The notes below the pieces were generated by a model. That model did no database searches, was not told where the DNA came from, and saw nothing but the letters and a program-made list of their open reading frames with translations. Source: Anaeromyxobacter sp. (GTDB lineage Bacteria > Myxococcota > Myxococcia > Myxococcales > Anaeromyxobacteraceae). From it: a DNA stretch of 64,000 bases. The stretch covers positions 248,001-312,000 of the forward strand of contig JADKCZ010000003.1 of NCBI GenBank assembly GCA_016718565.1, read 5' to 3'. Position 1 is the first letter of the stretch, and each line of letters opens with the position of its first letter. Shown here piece after piece: positions 26,823 to 35,723 of this stretch. The position numbers were made by a program, and so were the translations under genes.

Positions 26823-27890
26823 TCAGGGCGGCGGCGCGGGCGCGGACGCCCCGGCGCAGCCCTCGAACCAGCGCTCCAGCGAGTCGGCCGGCAGGGCCAG
26901 CTCCAGCGAGAAGCGCCCGTCCTCGTCCACCACCCGCGCCGCGTCGAGCAGGTCGGCCAGCCGGGCGTCGCCGGTGGCCTGGGCCTGCAGCCGCCCGGCC
27001 GCGATGGCCCCGCCCAGCGAACGGGCCAGGTCGGAGAGGGCCGCCCCGTCCTCGCCGTTGACCCGCACCACCGCCGCCACGTCCTGCATGGCGTCCACGT
27101 GCAGCTCCACCCGGCTGGCCGCGGCGGCCAGCCGGGCGCCCAGCTCGGCGTCCCGGCTCGAGAAGAGCCGCTGCACCGCCGCGCCGGGGATGACCCCGTA
27201 CACCTCGCCGTAGGCCAGGTCCCCGTCGAGCGGCGGCGGGGCCTCGGCCCGGCCCTCCAGCTGGTCCACCGCCAGGCGCGCCGCGGCCTCGTCCGGAGAG
27301 AAGACCACCACCTGGTCGCGCCAGCGGGCCAGCACCGGCGCGCCGGCCTTGCCGCGGTCGCGGTAGAGCCGCCCCTCGTCGCCGTAGGGCGTGGCCTCGG
27401 CCTGCTGCTCCAGCCGCTCCCAGTGCGCCGCGTCGAAGGTGCCCGAGATCACCACCGCGTCGCCGGCGAAGCCCACCCGGTCCACGTCCTTGAGGACGTC
27501 CAGGCCGGTCTCGCGCGAGAGCCCGGCGAAGAAGTCCGGGTCCTTGGCCAGGGCGCAGCGGATGAAGAGCTCGCCGAGCCGGGAGTGGCGCAGGGCGTTG
27601 GCCTCGAAGATCACCACCGGCTCCCCCGGCGCGGCCGGCAGCGCGGTCAGGAACGGGTCGCGGCGCGGCGCAGGTGGAGACGGCTCGGCGCCGGGAGCGG
27701 CCGTGGCGGGGGCCGCCGCCGGCGGCAGGGTGCGCCGCTCGGTGACCCGGCGCCGCTCCGCCTCCCGCAGCCTCCGGGGGAAGGCCACCGGCGCCAGCGG
27801 CCGCTCGGGGGGCTCCTCCACCAGGGCCAGCAGGCCGGCGGCGGCGGCCAGCAGCAGCGCCGCCAGCGCGAGCCAGGTGCGGCGGCGCAT
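26823..27890 (-). CDS. Membrane-anchored hypothetical protein linked to an ABC exporter (355 aa)
   Basis: One N-terminal membrane helix (residues 5-25) is followed by a Pro/Ala-rich linker and a ~270-residue soluble domain; no family was recognised. Features include PVVIFEANALRHSRLGELF and GYxSP-like loops but no catalytic signature. The ATG overlaps the stop of the ABC permease by one base (TGATG). It is therefore the third cistron of an ATPase-permease-unknown operon and probably an accessory or periplasmic part of that exporter. Confidence 0.75.
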   Translation of the reverse strand: MRRRTWLALAALLLAAAAGLLALVEEPPERPLAPVAFPRRLREAERRRVTERRTLPPAAAPATAAPGAEPSPPAPRRDPFLTALPAAPGEPVVIFEANALRHSRLGELFIRCALAKDPDFFAGLSRETGLDVLKDVDRVGFAGDAVVISGTFDAAHWERLEQQAEATPYGDEGRLYRDRGKAGAPVLARWRDQVVVFSPDEAAARLAVDQLEGRAEAPPPLDGDLAYGEVYGVIPGAAVQRLFSSRDAELGARLAAAASRVELHVDAMQDVAAVVRVNGEDGAALSDLARSLGGAIAAGRLQAQATGDARLADLLDAARVVDEDGRFSLELALPADSLERWFEGCAGASAPAPPP

Positions 27891-28723
27891 CAGAAGTCCT
27901 TCCGGTCGAAGAGGGTCAGGGCCACCAGCAGCACCGCGGCCGAGAAGAGGGCCGCGCCGCCGAGCTGGGCGGCCAGGAGCCACGGCGCCGCCGGCCGCCC
28001 CTCGGCCAGCCGCCCGGCGTGCTCGGCCAGGCCGGTCAGCCGCGGCAGCGGCGCGGTGAGGGCCAGGAACAGGCTGCGGCCCCACCCCGCCGAGAAGAGC
28101 GGCGCCAGCTCGGCCCGCTGGCCGGCCACCACGAAGGCCGCCAGGGCCGCGCCGCCGGCCGCGCCGGAGAGGGCCGCCGAGCGGACCAGCACCGCCGCCA
28201 GCAGCATGACGGCGTAGACCGCCGCGAAGCCCGCCACCCCGAGCAGGGCCGCCGCGGCCGGCGCCCACCCGAAGAGGCCGGTCTTGAAGAGGATGATGAG
28301 CGAGAGCCCGACGCCGCCGTAGAGCGCCCCCCCGGCCAGGAGCAGCAGCACCCCGAGGTAGGTGCCGAGCAGCAGCTCGGCGCGCCGCAGCGGCAGCGCC
28401 AGCAGCTGCTCGATGCGCCCGGGCGCCAGCGCCGCCGGCGCGAAGTCGGCGCAGGCCAGCACGCCGACCACGGCGCCGCCGTAGAAGACCGCGTAGGCCA
28501 CCCCGGTGAAGAGCGGCCGGAGCGCCACGTCGGCCGGGCGGATGTCGCGCCCGGCGCGGCTGCCCAGGAAGCGCGAGGCGGCCAGGGCGCCGTCCACCAC
28601 CTCCAGCTCCAGCCCGAAGGCCACCAGCAGGAGCAGCCCGGTGGTGCCGAGCGCCAGCGCCAGCACCCAGCGGCGCGAGCGCGCCTCGCGCAGCAGGTCC
28701 AGGGCCACCAGCAGGGCGTTCAC
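27890..28723 (-). CDS. ABC-2 type transporter permease
   Basis: The 277-residue protein has six hydrophobic segments and opens VNALLVALDLLREARSRRWV, the usual cytoplasmic start of an ABC-2/NosY-type permease. The segment LEQLLALPLRRAELLLGTYLG-like (residues ~120-140) matches the coupling region of such permeases. The GTG start overlaps the ATPase stop (GTGA at 28723-28720). The substrate is unknown. The frame stays open upstream, but the overlap decides the start. Confidence 0.85.
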   Translation of the reverse strand: MNALLVALDLLREARSRRWVLALALGTTGLLLLVAFGLELEVVDGALAASRFLGSRAGRDIRPADVALRPLFTGVAYAVFYGGAVVGVLACADFAPAALAPGRIEQLLALPLRRAELLLGTYLGVLLLLAGGALYGGVGLSLIILFKTGLFGWAPAAAALLGVAGFAAVYAVMLLAAVLVRSAALSGAAGGAALAAFVVAGQRAELAPLFSAGWGRSLFLALTAPLPRLTGLAEHAGRLAEGRPAAPWLLAAQLGGAALFSAAVLLVALTLFDRKDF

Positions 28724-29625
28724 GGGCGCCCCGACACGGCGGCCGCCAGCGCCGCCTCCAGGTCCTGGCCCTCGGCGGCCACCTCCACCAGCAGGGCGCC
28801 GGCGGCGCGGGCGGCGTCGAGGGCGGCGTTCAGGGCGGCCACGTCGCCCAGGAACCGCAGCGCGGCCCCCTCCCCCGGGAGGAAGCCGGCGCCCGCCAGC
28901 GCCGCCGGCGGCGCCCCGGCGGAGAAGCGGACGCGCCAGGCCGCGCCGGAGGCGGCCAGCGCCTCCAGCGGCCCCTGGCGCACCAGCCGCCCGGCCACCA
29001 GCACGCCGAAGCGCCCGCACACCCGCTCGGTCTCGGCCAGCAGGTGCGAGTTGAGGAGCAGCGTGGCGCCGCGGGCCAGGGCGCGCGCCAGCAGCCCGCG
29101 CACCTCCACCCGGCCCATGGGGTCGAGCCCGTCGGTGGGCTCGTCGAGCACCAGCAGCTCCGGGTCGCCCAGCAGGGCGGTGGCCAGCCCGACCCGCTGG
29201 CGCATCCCCTTGGAGAAGCCGCCCACCGCCCGGGTGGCCTCGGCGGCGATGCCCACCGCCTCCAGGTGGCCGAGCAGCTGCGCCCGCCCCAGGCCGAGCC
29301 GCTTGAAGCGGGCCACCGAGCCGAGCACCTCCAGCGGCGTCCAGGCCCGCGCCAGCTCCAGCCGCTCCGGCAGGTAGCCCACCCGGGCGCGCACCCGCGG
29401 GTCCTGCGGGTCGCCGCCCAAGAGCCGGATGCGCCCGGCGCTGGGGTGGACCACCCCCAGCAGCGCCTTCACGAAGGTGGTCTTGCCGGCCCCGTTGGGG
29501 CCGATGAGGCCGAAGGCCGCGCCGGCCGGCACCTGCAGGTCCACCCCGCCCAGCGCCAGCGGCCCGGGGCGGCCGAAGCGCCCCGGGTACCGCTTGGTGA
29601 GCCCCTCCGCCTCGATGGCCAGCAC
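28720..29625 (-). CDS. ABC transporter ATP-binding protein
   Basis: The 301-residue ATPase has Walker A GPNGAGKTT, signature SKGMRQRVGLA, Walker B LLVLDEPTDGLDP and the switch His in LLNSHLLAE. The ~70-residue C-terminal extension after the core (GRLVRQGPLEALAASG onward) is typical of ABC-2 exporter ATPases such as NosF/DrrA. The start is GTG at 29625. It is first in a coupled three-gene operon. Confidence 0.93.
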   Translation of the reverse strand: MLAIEAEGLTKRYPGRFGRPGPLALGGVDLQVPAGAAFGLIGPNGAGKTTFVKALLGVVHPSAGRIRLLGGDPQDPRVRARVGYLPERLELARAWTPLEVLGSVARFKRLGLGRAQLLGHLEAVGIAAEATRAVGGFSKGMRQRVGLATALLGDPELLVLDEPTDGLDPMGRVEVRGLLARALARGATLLLNSHLLAETERVCGRFGVLVAGRLVRQGPLEALAASGAAWRVRFSAGAPPAALAGAGFLPGEGAALRFLGDVAALNAALDAARAAGALLVEVAAEGQDLEAALAAAVSGRP

Positions 29626-29681
29626 GCCCCCATCTTACGCCAGGACGGGCCGGGCATTTCGCGGAGGGGGGAGGCGGCCGC

Positions 29682-30542
29682 TCAGCCCGGCCGGCGCTGC
29701 GCCGCCAGCAGCTCGGCGGTGCGCCGCCGCTCGGCGCGGGCCATGAGCACGCTGGCCACCGTCACCCCCACCGTGACCAGCAGGATGATGATGGTGGCGG
29801 CGGCGTTGATGTCGGGGCGCTGGCCCAGGCGGGCGCGCGAGAAGATCACCAGCGGCAGGGTGGTGGCGCCCGGCCCCGAGAGGAAGGCCGAGAGCACCAC
29901 GTCGTCGAGCGAGAGCGTGAAGGTGAGCAGCCAGGCCGAGACCAGCGCCTGGGCCATGAGCGGCAGGGTCACCAGCAGGAAGACCTGGATGGGCCGCGCC
30001 CCCAGGTCGGCGGCGGCCTCCTCCAGCGCCGGGTTCATGCCCTGCAGGCGCGCCTGGATCACCACCGTGGCGTAGGCCAGCCCCAGCAGGACGTGGCCCA
30101 GCCAGATGGTGAGCAGGCCACGCTCCGGGAACCCGAGCCAGCGCTGCACCGACACCAGCATGAGCAGGAGCGACAGCCCCAGGATCACCTCGGGCATCAC
30201 CAGCGGCGCCGTCACCATGCCCGAGAGCAGGGTGCGGCCGGTGAAGCGCCGGTAGCGCACCAGCGCCACCGCGGCCAGGGTGCCCAGCAGCACCGAGGCG
30301 CAGGCGGTGTAGGCGGCGATCTCCACCGAGAGCCAGAAGGCCCCCAGCAGCTCCTCGTCCCCCGCCAGCTGCCGGTACCAGCGCAGCGAGGCGCCGCCCC
30401 ACACCGAGGTCAGGCGGGAGTCGTTGAAGGAGTAGACCACCAGCGCGGCCAAGGGCAGGTAGAGGAAGAGGAAGCCGGCCGCCAGCCAGCCCCGGCCGAA
30501 GCCGCGCAGGACGCCCGCGCCCAGGAGCGGCGGCCGCCTCAC
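29682..30542 (-). CDS. potC: Spermidine/putrescine ABC transporter permease PotC
   Basis: The 286-residue inner-membrane permease has six helices. The EAA-type loop ALEEAAADLGARPIQVFLLVTLP is the binding site for PotA. The family opening (FLYLPLAALVVYSFNDSR) and the LSLDDVVLSAFLSGPG segment are typical of PotC/PotI. The GTG start at 30542 overlaps the potB stop (GTGA), which decides the start; no ATG is nearby. It is last in the potA-potB-potC row. Confidence 0.92.
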   Translation of the reverse strand: MRRPPLLGAGVLRGFGRGWLAAGFLFLYLPLAALVVYSFNDSRLTSVWGGASLRWYRQLAGDEELLGAFWLSVEIAAYTACASVLLGTLAAVALVRYRRFTGRTLLSGMVTAPLVMPEVILGLSLLLMLVSVQRWLGFPERGLLTIWLGHVLLGLAYATVVIQARLQGMNPALEEAAADLGARPIQVFLLVTLPLMAQALVSAWLLTFTLSLDDVVLSAFLSGPGATTLPLVIFSRARLGQRPDINAAATIIILLVTVGVTVASVLMARAERRRTAELLAAQRRPG

Positions 30543-31495
30543 CGCCGCACCTCGCGGGCCTCGGCCTGGTACTTGTTGAAGAGCGCCAGCGGCACGATCA
30601 CCAGCAGGATGACCAGCGCCGCCACGCTGGCCGCCATGGGCCAGTCGTTGTTGCTGAAGAACTCGTCCCACAGGACGCGCCCGATCATGAGCGTGCTCGG
30701 GCCGCCCAGCAGCTCGGGGATGACGAACTCGCCGATGCAGGGGATGAACACCAGCATGGCGCCGGCGATGATGCCGGCCTTGGAGAGCGGCACCGTCACC
30801 CTCCAGAAGGCCACCCAGGGCGTGGCGCCCAGGTCCGAGGCGGCCTCCAGCAGGCGCAGGTCGAGCTTGGCCAGCGTGCCGTAGAGCGGCAGCACCATGA
30901 AGGGCAGGTAGGTGTAGACCATGCCCAGCACCAGCGAGAAGGGCGTGTTCATGAACTGGCCGGGCGCCGCGATCAGCCCGAGCCAGGCCAGCGGCCCGTC
31001 CAGCCCGGCCGCCACCAGCACGCGCGCCACCCAGCCGCCCTCCATGAGGAGCCCCTTCCAGGCGTAGACGCGCAGCAGGAAGGAGGTCCAGAAGGGCAGC
31101 ATCACCAGCATGAGCAGCGCCGGCTGCGCCCGCGGCCGGGCCCGCGCCATGAAGTAGGCGAAGGGGTAGCCGATGGCCAGGCACCACAGGGTGGTGGCGG
31201 CGGCGTACTTGAGGCTGGTGAGGTAGGTCAGGACGTAGAGGTCGTCCCGGAAGATGGCCAGGTAGTTGCCGAGGTTCACCGCGACGGTGAGCAGCCCGTC
31301 CTGGAAGGTGACCAGGTCCTTGAAGGTCACCTCCTCCATCTGCGAGACGCTCAGCTTGAGGATGATCAGGAACGGCAGCAGGAAGAAGACCAGCAGCCAG
31401 GCGGTGGGGATGCCGATGAGCGTGGTCCGGCCGTAGCGGCGCACCAGCGGGTGGCCGATGAGGCGGTCGAGCAGCGAGGGGGCCGGGCGGCTCAC
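30539..31495 (-). CDS. potB: Spermidine/putrescine ABC transporter permease PotB
   Basis: This 318-residue permease has about six helices and the EAA loop LLEAASDLGATPWVAFWRVT. PotB/PotH hallmarks are LPFWTSFLLRVYAWKGLL and IPCIGEFVIPELLGG. It forms the membrane channel with PotC. The GTG start lies 4 bases after the potA stop, and its own stop overlaps potC. Confidence 0.94.
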   Translation of the reverse strand: MSRPAPSLLDRLIGHPLVRRYGRTTLIGIPTAWLLVFFLLPFLIILKLSVSQMEEVTFKDLVTFQDGLLTVAVNLGNYLAIFRDDLYVLTYLTSLKYAAATTLWCLAIGYPFAYFMARARPRAQPALLMLVMLPFWTSFLLRVYAWKGLLMEGGWVARVLVAAGLDGPLAWLGLIAAPGQFMNTPFSLVLGMVYTYLPFMVLPLYGTLAKLDLRLLEAASDLGATPWVAFWRVTVPLSKAGIIAGAMLVFIPCIGEFVIPELLGGPSTLMIGRVLWDEFFSNNDWPMAASVAALVILLVIVPLALFNKYQAEAREVRR

Positions 31496-31499
31496 GGGG

Positions 31500-32597
31500 T
31501 CACTGGACCAGCACGACCTGGGCGGTGTCGGCCCAGGAGGCCCAGGCCTCCTGGCCCTCCTCGGGGGCGTCCTCGCGGAAGCGGTCCAGGTTGGTCTCGC
31601 TCACCTTGAGGGTGGCGCCGCTCCTCAGCACCAGGTGGTAGACCGAGTAGTCGCCGAAGTAGGACTTGTCGCGGATGGTGCCCTGCACCTGGTTGTGCCG
31701 GCCCAGCGGCCGCTCGTGGCTCAGCCGGATCTTCTCGGGGCGCACCGCCACCGTCACCGCCATGCCCACGGTGCCGGTGATGCCGTGGCCCACGTGGTGG
31801 CGGCAGTCGGCGCACTGGATCTCCACGAAGTCCGGCTCGTCCTCCACCACCGTGCCGTCCATCAGGTTCACGTTGCCGATGAAGTCGGCCACGAAGCGGG
31901 TGCCCGGCGTCTCGTAGACCTCGCCCGGGCGGCCCACCTGCAGCACGCACCCCTCGTTCATGACCGCCATGCGGGAGGCCATGTTCATGGCCTCCTCCTG
32001 GTCGTGGGTGACCAGGACGCAGGTCACCCCCACCTCGGTGATGATGTTGACCAGCTCGACCTGGGTCTCCTCGCGCAGCTTCTTGTCGAGGGCGCCCAGG
32101 GGCTCGTCGAGCAGCAGGAGCTGGGGCCGCTTGGCCAGGCTGCGCGCCAGCGCCACCCGCTGCTGCTGCCCGCCCGAGAGCTGGTGCGGCTTGCGCGTGG
32201 CGTAGCCCGGCAGCTGCACCAGCTTGAGCAGCGCCTCCACCCGCGCCGCCACCTCGTCGCGCGGCAGCCCCTCGCGCTTCAGGCCGAAGGCCACGTTCTC
32301 CCAGACCGTCAGGTGTGGGAAGAGCGCGTAGGACTGGAACATCATGTTGATGGGGCGCAGGTAGGGCGGCAGCGCCGAGAGCGGCTGCCCGTCGAGCAGG
32401 ATCTCGCCGGCGGTGGGCGTCTCGAAGCCCGCCAGCATGCGCAAGAGCGTGGTCTTGCCGCAGCCGGACGGGCCCAGCAGGGCGAAGATCTCGCCCTTGG
32501 TGATGTCCAGGGAGACGTGGTCGACCGCCAGCGAGCCGGTGCCGAAGTCCTTCACCAGGTCCCGCAGCTGCAGGTAGGGCGGCGGCTGGGCGCTCAT
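31500..32597 (-). CDS. potA: Spermidine/putrescine ABC transporter ATPase PotA
   Basis: The 365-residue protein has Walker A GPSGCGKTT, signature LSGGQQQRVALARSL and Walker B LLLDEPLGALD. A C-terminal TOBE domain (about 240-360) fits PotA/PotG. It energises polyamine import through PotB/PotC. An unusual Cys/His pair (QCADCRHHVG) sits inside the TOBE region. The ATG at 32597 is 28 bases after potD. Confidence 0.95.
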   Translation of the reverse strand: MSAQPPPYLQLRDLVKDFGTGSLAVDHVSLDITKGEIFALLGPSGCGKTTLLRMLAGFETPTAGEILLDGQPLSALPPYLRPINMMFQSYALFPHLTVWENVAFGLKREGLPRDEVAARVEALLKLVQLPGYATRKPHQLSGGQQQRVALARSLAKRPQLLLLDEPLGALDKKLREETQVELVNIITEVGVTCVLVTHDQEEAMNMASRMAVMNEGCVLQVGRPGEVYETPGTRFVADFIGNVNLMDGTVVEDEPDFVEIQCADCRHHVGHGITGTVGMAVTVAVRPEKIRLSHERPLGRHNQVQGTIRDKSYFGDYSVYHLVLRSGATLKVSETNLDRFREDAPEEGQEAWASWADTAQVVLVQ

Positions 32598-32625
32598 GGG
32601 CGGCGCGGGGGGCGCGGCGTCCGGA

Positions 32626-33753
32626 TCAGCGGCCGGTCTTGAACTTGGTGTAGAGCCGGGTCATGTGGCGGCGGATGTCGTTGCCCAGCACGTCCGGCAT
32701 GGCCATGCGCTTCATGTCCTCCGGCGAGGGGAAGACCGTCTTGTCGGCGGCCACCTCGGGGGTCACGAAGGGCAGCGAGGCCCTGTTGGGGTTGGCGTAG
32801 AAGACCTTGTTGGTCAGCCCGGCGTGCACCTCGGGGCGCAGGATGTAGTCGATGAAGCGGTGGGCGTTCCTGGGGTGCGGCGCGTCGGCCGGGATGGCCA
32901 TGGCGTCCACGAAGATGATGCCGCCGGTGCTGGGGATGAGGGCCTGGATCTCCTGGCCGGTCTTCCCCTCGATGGCGCGCCGCTTGGCGATGTTGATGTC
33001 GCCGGAGTAGCCCATCACCAGGCAGAGCGAGCCGTTGGCCAGGTCGTCGATGTAGCCGGCCGAGCTGAACAGGGTGATGTGCGGGCGGATGCTGGCCAGC
33101 AGCGCCGGCACGCCGGCGTAGTCGGCCAGGTTGCGGCTGTAGGCCGGCTTGCCCAGGTAGTGCATGGCCGGCGGGATGACCTCGGTGGGCGCGTCCACCA
33201 CGCTGACGCCGCAGCGCTTCAGCCTGGAGACGTACTCCGGCTTGAAGAGCAGGTCCCAGGCGTTGGCCGGCATGGGCAGGTCGCCCAGCGCCTGCTTCAC
33301 CTTGCCCACGTTGATGCCGATGGTGGTGTAGCCCCACAGCCAGGGCACCACGTACTGGTTGCCGGTGTCGAGCTTGGCCAGGGCCTCCTGCAGGTCCGGG
33401 TCGAGGTTCTTCAGGTTGGGCAGGAGCGACTTGTCGAGCGGCTTGAGCAGCCCGGCCGCCGCCTGGGCCTTGGCCCAGTAGGACGACGGCACCACCACGT
33501 CGTAGCCCGACTTCCCGGCCACCAGCTTGGCGTGGAGGATCTCGTTGCTGTCGAAGTTGTCGTAGCGGACCTTGATGCCGGTCTCCTTCTCGAAGCCCGC
33601 CAGCGTGTCCTCGCCGATGTAGTCGGCCCAGTTGTAGACGTTGAGGACCTTCTTCTCCTCCGCCGCGCCGGCGGCGCCGCCGAGCAGCAGGGCGGCGGCC
33701 AGCGTGGAGCGGAGCAGGGTGGAGAGGGCGCGGCGCAGCGGCAGGGTGGGCAT
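32626..33753 (-). CDS. potD: Polyamine-binding periplasmic protein PotD/PotF
   Basis: The 375-residue protein has a signal peptide cut around GAAGA|AEEKK. The mature start KVLNVYNWADYIGEDTL and later VPSSYWAKAQ, VPWLWGYTTIGIN and GYSGDINIAKRR are typical of PotD/PotF solute-binding proteins. It captures putrescine or spermidine in the periplasm and delivers it to PotBC. The start at 33753 is chosen because a GGAGG site lies 9 bases upstream and the signal peptide begins there; a longer frame to 33804 is less likely. As the first gene, it probably has its promoter in 33754-33922. Confidence 0.93.
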   Translation of the reverse strand: MPTLPLRRALSTLLRSTLAAALLLGGAAGAAEEKKVLNVYNWADYIGEDTLAGFEKETGIKVRYDNFDSNEILHAKLVAGKSGYDVVVPSSYWAKAQAAAGLLKPLDKSLLPNLKNLDPDLQEALAKLDTGNQYVVPWLWGYTTIGINVGKVKQALGDLPMPANAWDLLFKPEYVSRLKRCGVSVVDAPTEVIPPAMHYLGKPAYSRNLADYAGVPALLASIRPHITLFSSAGYIDDLANGSLCLVMGYSGDINIAKRRAIEGKTGQEIQALIPSTGGIIFVDAMAIPADAPHPRNAHRFIDYILRPEVHAGLTNKVFYANPNRASLPFVTPEVAADKTVFPSPEDMKRMAMPDVLGNDIRRHMTRLYTKFKTGR

Positions 33754-33922
33754 CTCTCTGGCCTCCGGGAGGGTGGGGAGCGGGACCGGTCCTTCATAGC
33801 GCAAGGCGGCCGGCGCGGGGAGGCCGGACGGCGCCGCCCGGTGGGGCCCGGCCCGGGGGCCGCCGCTGGCTCACTTGGGGGCCGGCGCCGCGCCGGCCCG
33901 CCGTGGGCGCTAGGGTGCCGGC

Positions 33923-34591
33923 ATGTCCAAGCCACTCCTCACCTACTTCCCCTCCCGCGGCCGCGCCGAGCTCATCCGCCTGGTGCTGGCCGAGGCCGGC
34001 GTCGCCTACCAGGAGCACCCCATCGGCCAGGGGACGCCGCCGCGGGACGGTCGGCCCACCGACTTCCAGGCCCTCAAGGCCACCCCGCACCTGCCCTTCG
34101 GCGCCGCGCCGGTCTGGGAGGAGCCGGACGGCTTCGTCCTGGCGCAGAGCGCCGCCATCGCCAGCCACCTGGCCCGCACCCACGGGCTGCAGGGCAAGAC
34201 CCTGCGGGAGGCGGCCCAGTGCGACCAGATGCTGGGCGCCTTCGACGACGTGCGGGCCGAGCTGCGCAAGCTGGCCACCGTGGCGCCGGAGGAGCGGGCC
34301 GCGCTGCGCCAGCAGCTGGCCACGCAGTTCCTGCCGCGCTGGTTCGGCTACCTCGACCGCCAGCTGCAGGCCAACCGCGGCGGCGCCGGCGGGCTGGTGG
34401 GCGACACCACCACGGTGGCCGACCTGGCGCTCTGGTACCTCATCGAGCTGTGCCAGGACAACGGCTTCGGCGCCGCCGTGGCCGCCTACCCCACCCTGGT
34501 GGCCTTCGCCGGCCGCATGATCGCGCGCCCCCGCCTGGCGGCCTGGGTGGCCTCGCCGGCGCGCCACCCCTTCGCGCCCCTGCCGAGGTAG
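33923..34591 (+). CDS. Glutathione S-transferase-like protein
   Basis: The 222-residue protein has an N-terminal thioredoxin-like domain (KPLLTYFPSRGRAELIRLVL, with Tyr8 in the usual catalytic place of sigma-type GSTs). A SAAIASHLART segment of the glutathione site and an all-helical C-terminal domain follow. It may detoxify electrophiles by thiol conjugation, though glutathione use in this lineage is not certain. It diverges from potD and is convergent with hemH. Confidence 0.87.
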   Translation: MSKPLLTYFPSRGRAELIRLVLAEAGVAYQEHPIGQGTPPRDGRPTDFQALKATPHLPFGAAPVWEEPDGFVLAQSAAIASHLARTHGLQGKTLREAAQCDQMLGAFDDVRAELRKLATVAPEERAALRQQLATQFLPRWFGYLDRQLQANRGGAGGLVGDTTTVADLALWYLIELCQDNGFGAAVAAYPTLVAFAGRMIARPRLAAWVASPARHPFAPLPR

Positions 34592-34606
34592 GCGGGCACC
34601 CCTCGC

Positions 34607-35647
34607 TCAGGCCGTCGGCCGGGGCTCCTCCCCGGCGGTGCGCCGGAGGAGCCGCACCAGCGCCTCCACCCAGGGGTCGCTGGCGTTGAGCGAGGGCACC
34701 AGGGTGAGCTGCTCCCCGCCCGCCGCCACGAACTGCTCGCGGGCGCGCAGGCCGATCTCCTCCAGGGTCTCCAGGCAGTCGGCCACGAAGGCCGGGCAGA
34801 AGACGCACAGCCGCTTCTTCCCCTCCCGGGCCAGCTCGTCGAGCCGCAGGTCGGTGTAGGGCTTGATCCACGGGGTGCGCCCCAGGCGCGACTGGAAGCA
34901 GACGCTCCAGCTGCCCGGCTGGAGCGCCAGGCTGGCCGCCAGCGCCCGGGCGGTGGCGAAGCACTGGGCCCGGTAGCAGTCGCGGTTGGCCTCGCCCATG
35001 GCGTCGCAGCAGCCGGCCGCCTGGAGGCAGTGGCGCCCCGAGTGGTCGGAGGCCTTCACGTGGCGCTCGGGCAGGCCGTGGAAGCTGAAGAGCACGTGGT
35101 CGGGCCGCTCCCGCGTGAGCACCGGCGCGCCCACCGCCGCGAACGCCTGGATGAACCCCGGGTCGGCGTGGAAGGCCGGCAGGACCGAGACCGGCGGCAC
35201 CACCGCCCGGCCGGCCAGCTCGTCGAAGACCGCCTCCACCGACGAGCCGGTGGCCGCCGACGAGTACTGCGGGTAGAGGGGCGCCACCACCAGGCGCCGC
35301 GCGCCGCCGGCCGTGAGGCGCGCCAGCGCCTGCGGGATGGAGGGCGAGCCGTAGCGCATGGCCAGCTCGACCAGGTGCCCGGGCCCCAGCGCCGCCCGCA
35401 CCTTCGCCTCCAGGGCGCGCGAGTGGGTCAGCAGCGGCGAGCCCTCGCTGGTCCAGACCTTGGCGTAGGCGGCGGCGCTCTTCCTGGGGCGCAGCGGCAG
35501 GATGACCAGCTCCAGCAGCGCCGTGCGGGCCACCGGGTGGATGTCGATGACCCTGGGATCGGAGAGGAACTGGCGCAGGTAGCGGCGCACCGCGGAGGGC
35601 GTGGGGGCGTCGGGCGTGCCGAGGTTGAGGAGCAGGAAGCCGATCAT
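34607..35647 (-). CDS. hemH: Ferrochelatase
   Basis: The 346-residue protein matches the HemH family: opening GFLLLNLGTPDAPTPSAVRRYL, then VAPLYPQYSSAATGSS, LFSFHGLPERHVK (with the catalytic His) and FCPAFVADCLETLEEI. It inserts Fe2+ into protoporphyrin (or coproporphyrin) in the last step of heme synthesis, in demand here given the cytochromes. It is 76 bases downstream of the RHS-repeat gene on the same strand. Confidence 0.95.
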   Translation of the reverse strand: MIGFLLLNLGTPDAPTPSAVRRYLRQFLSDPRVIDIHPVARTALLELVILPLRPRKSAAAYAKVWTSEGSPLLTHSRALEAKVRAALGPGHLVELAMRYGSPSIPQALARLTAGGARRLVVAPLYPQYSSAATGSSVEAVFDELAGRAVVPPVSVLPAFHADPGFIQAFAAVGAPVLTRERPDHVLFSFHGLPERHVKASDHSGRHCLQAAGCCDAMGEANRDCYRAQCFATARALAASLALQPGSWSVCFQSRLGRTPWIKPYTDLRLDELAREGKKRLCVFCPAFVADCLETLEEIGLRAREQFVAAGGEQLTLVPSLNASDPWVEALVRLLRRTAGEEPRPTA

Positions 35648-35723
35648 GGGCGCAAGGCCTACTGGCCGGCGGCCGGCGGCGCAACCCCCGCGCCCGGGGT
35701 CGGGCCGCCGCCGCCGCTCCCCC

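Noticed and set aside
29682..31187. 501-codon extended frame for potC
   Set aside because: The N-terminal half only shadows potB in another frame; the GTG overlapping the potB stop gives a normal-length PotC.
34607..35647. Gene after the RHS protein as an immunity protein
   Set aside because: It is a complete ferrochelatase with family motifs, not an immunity gene.
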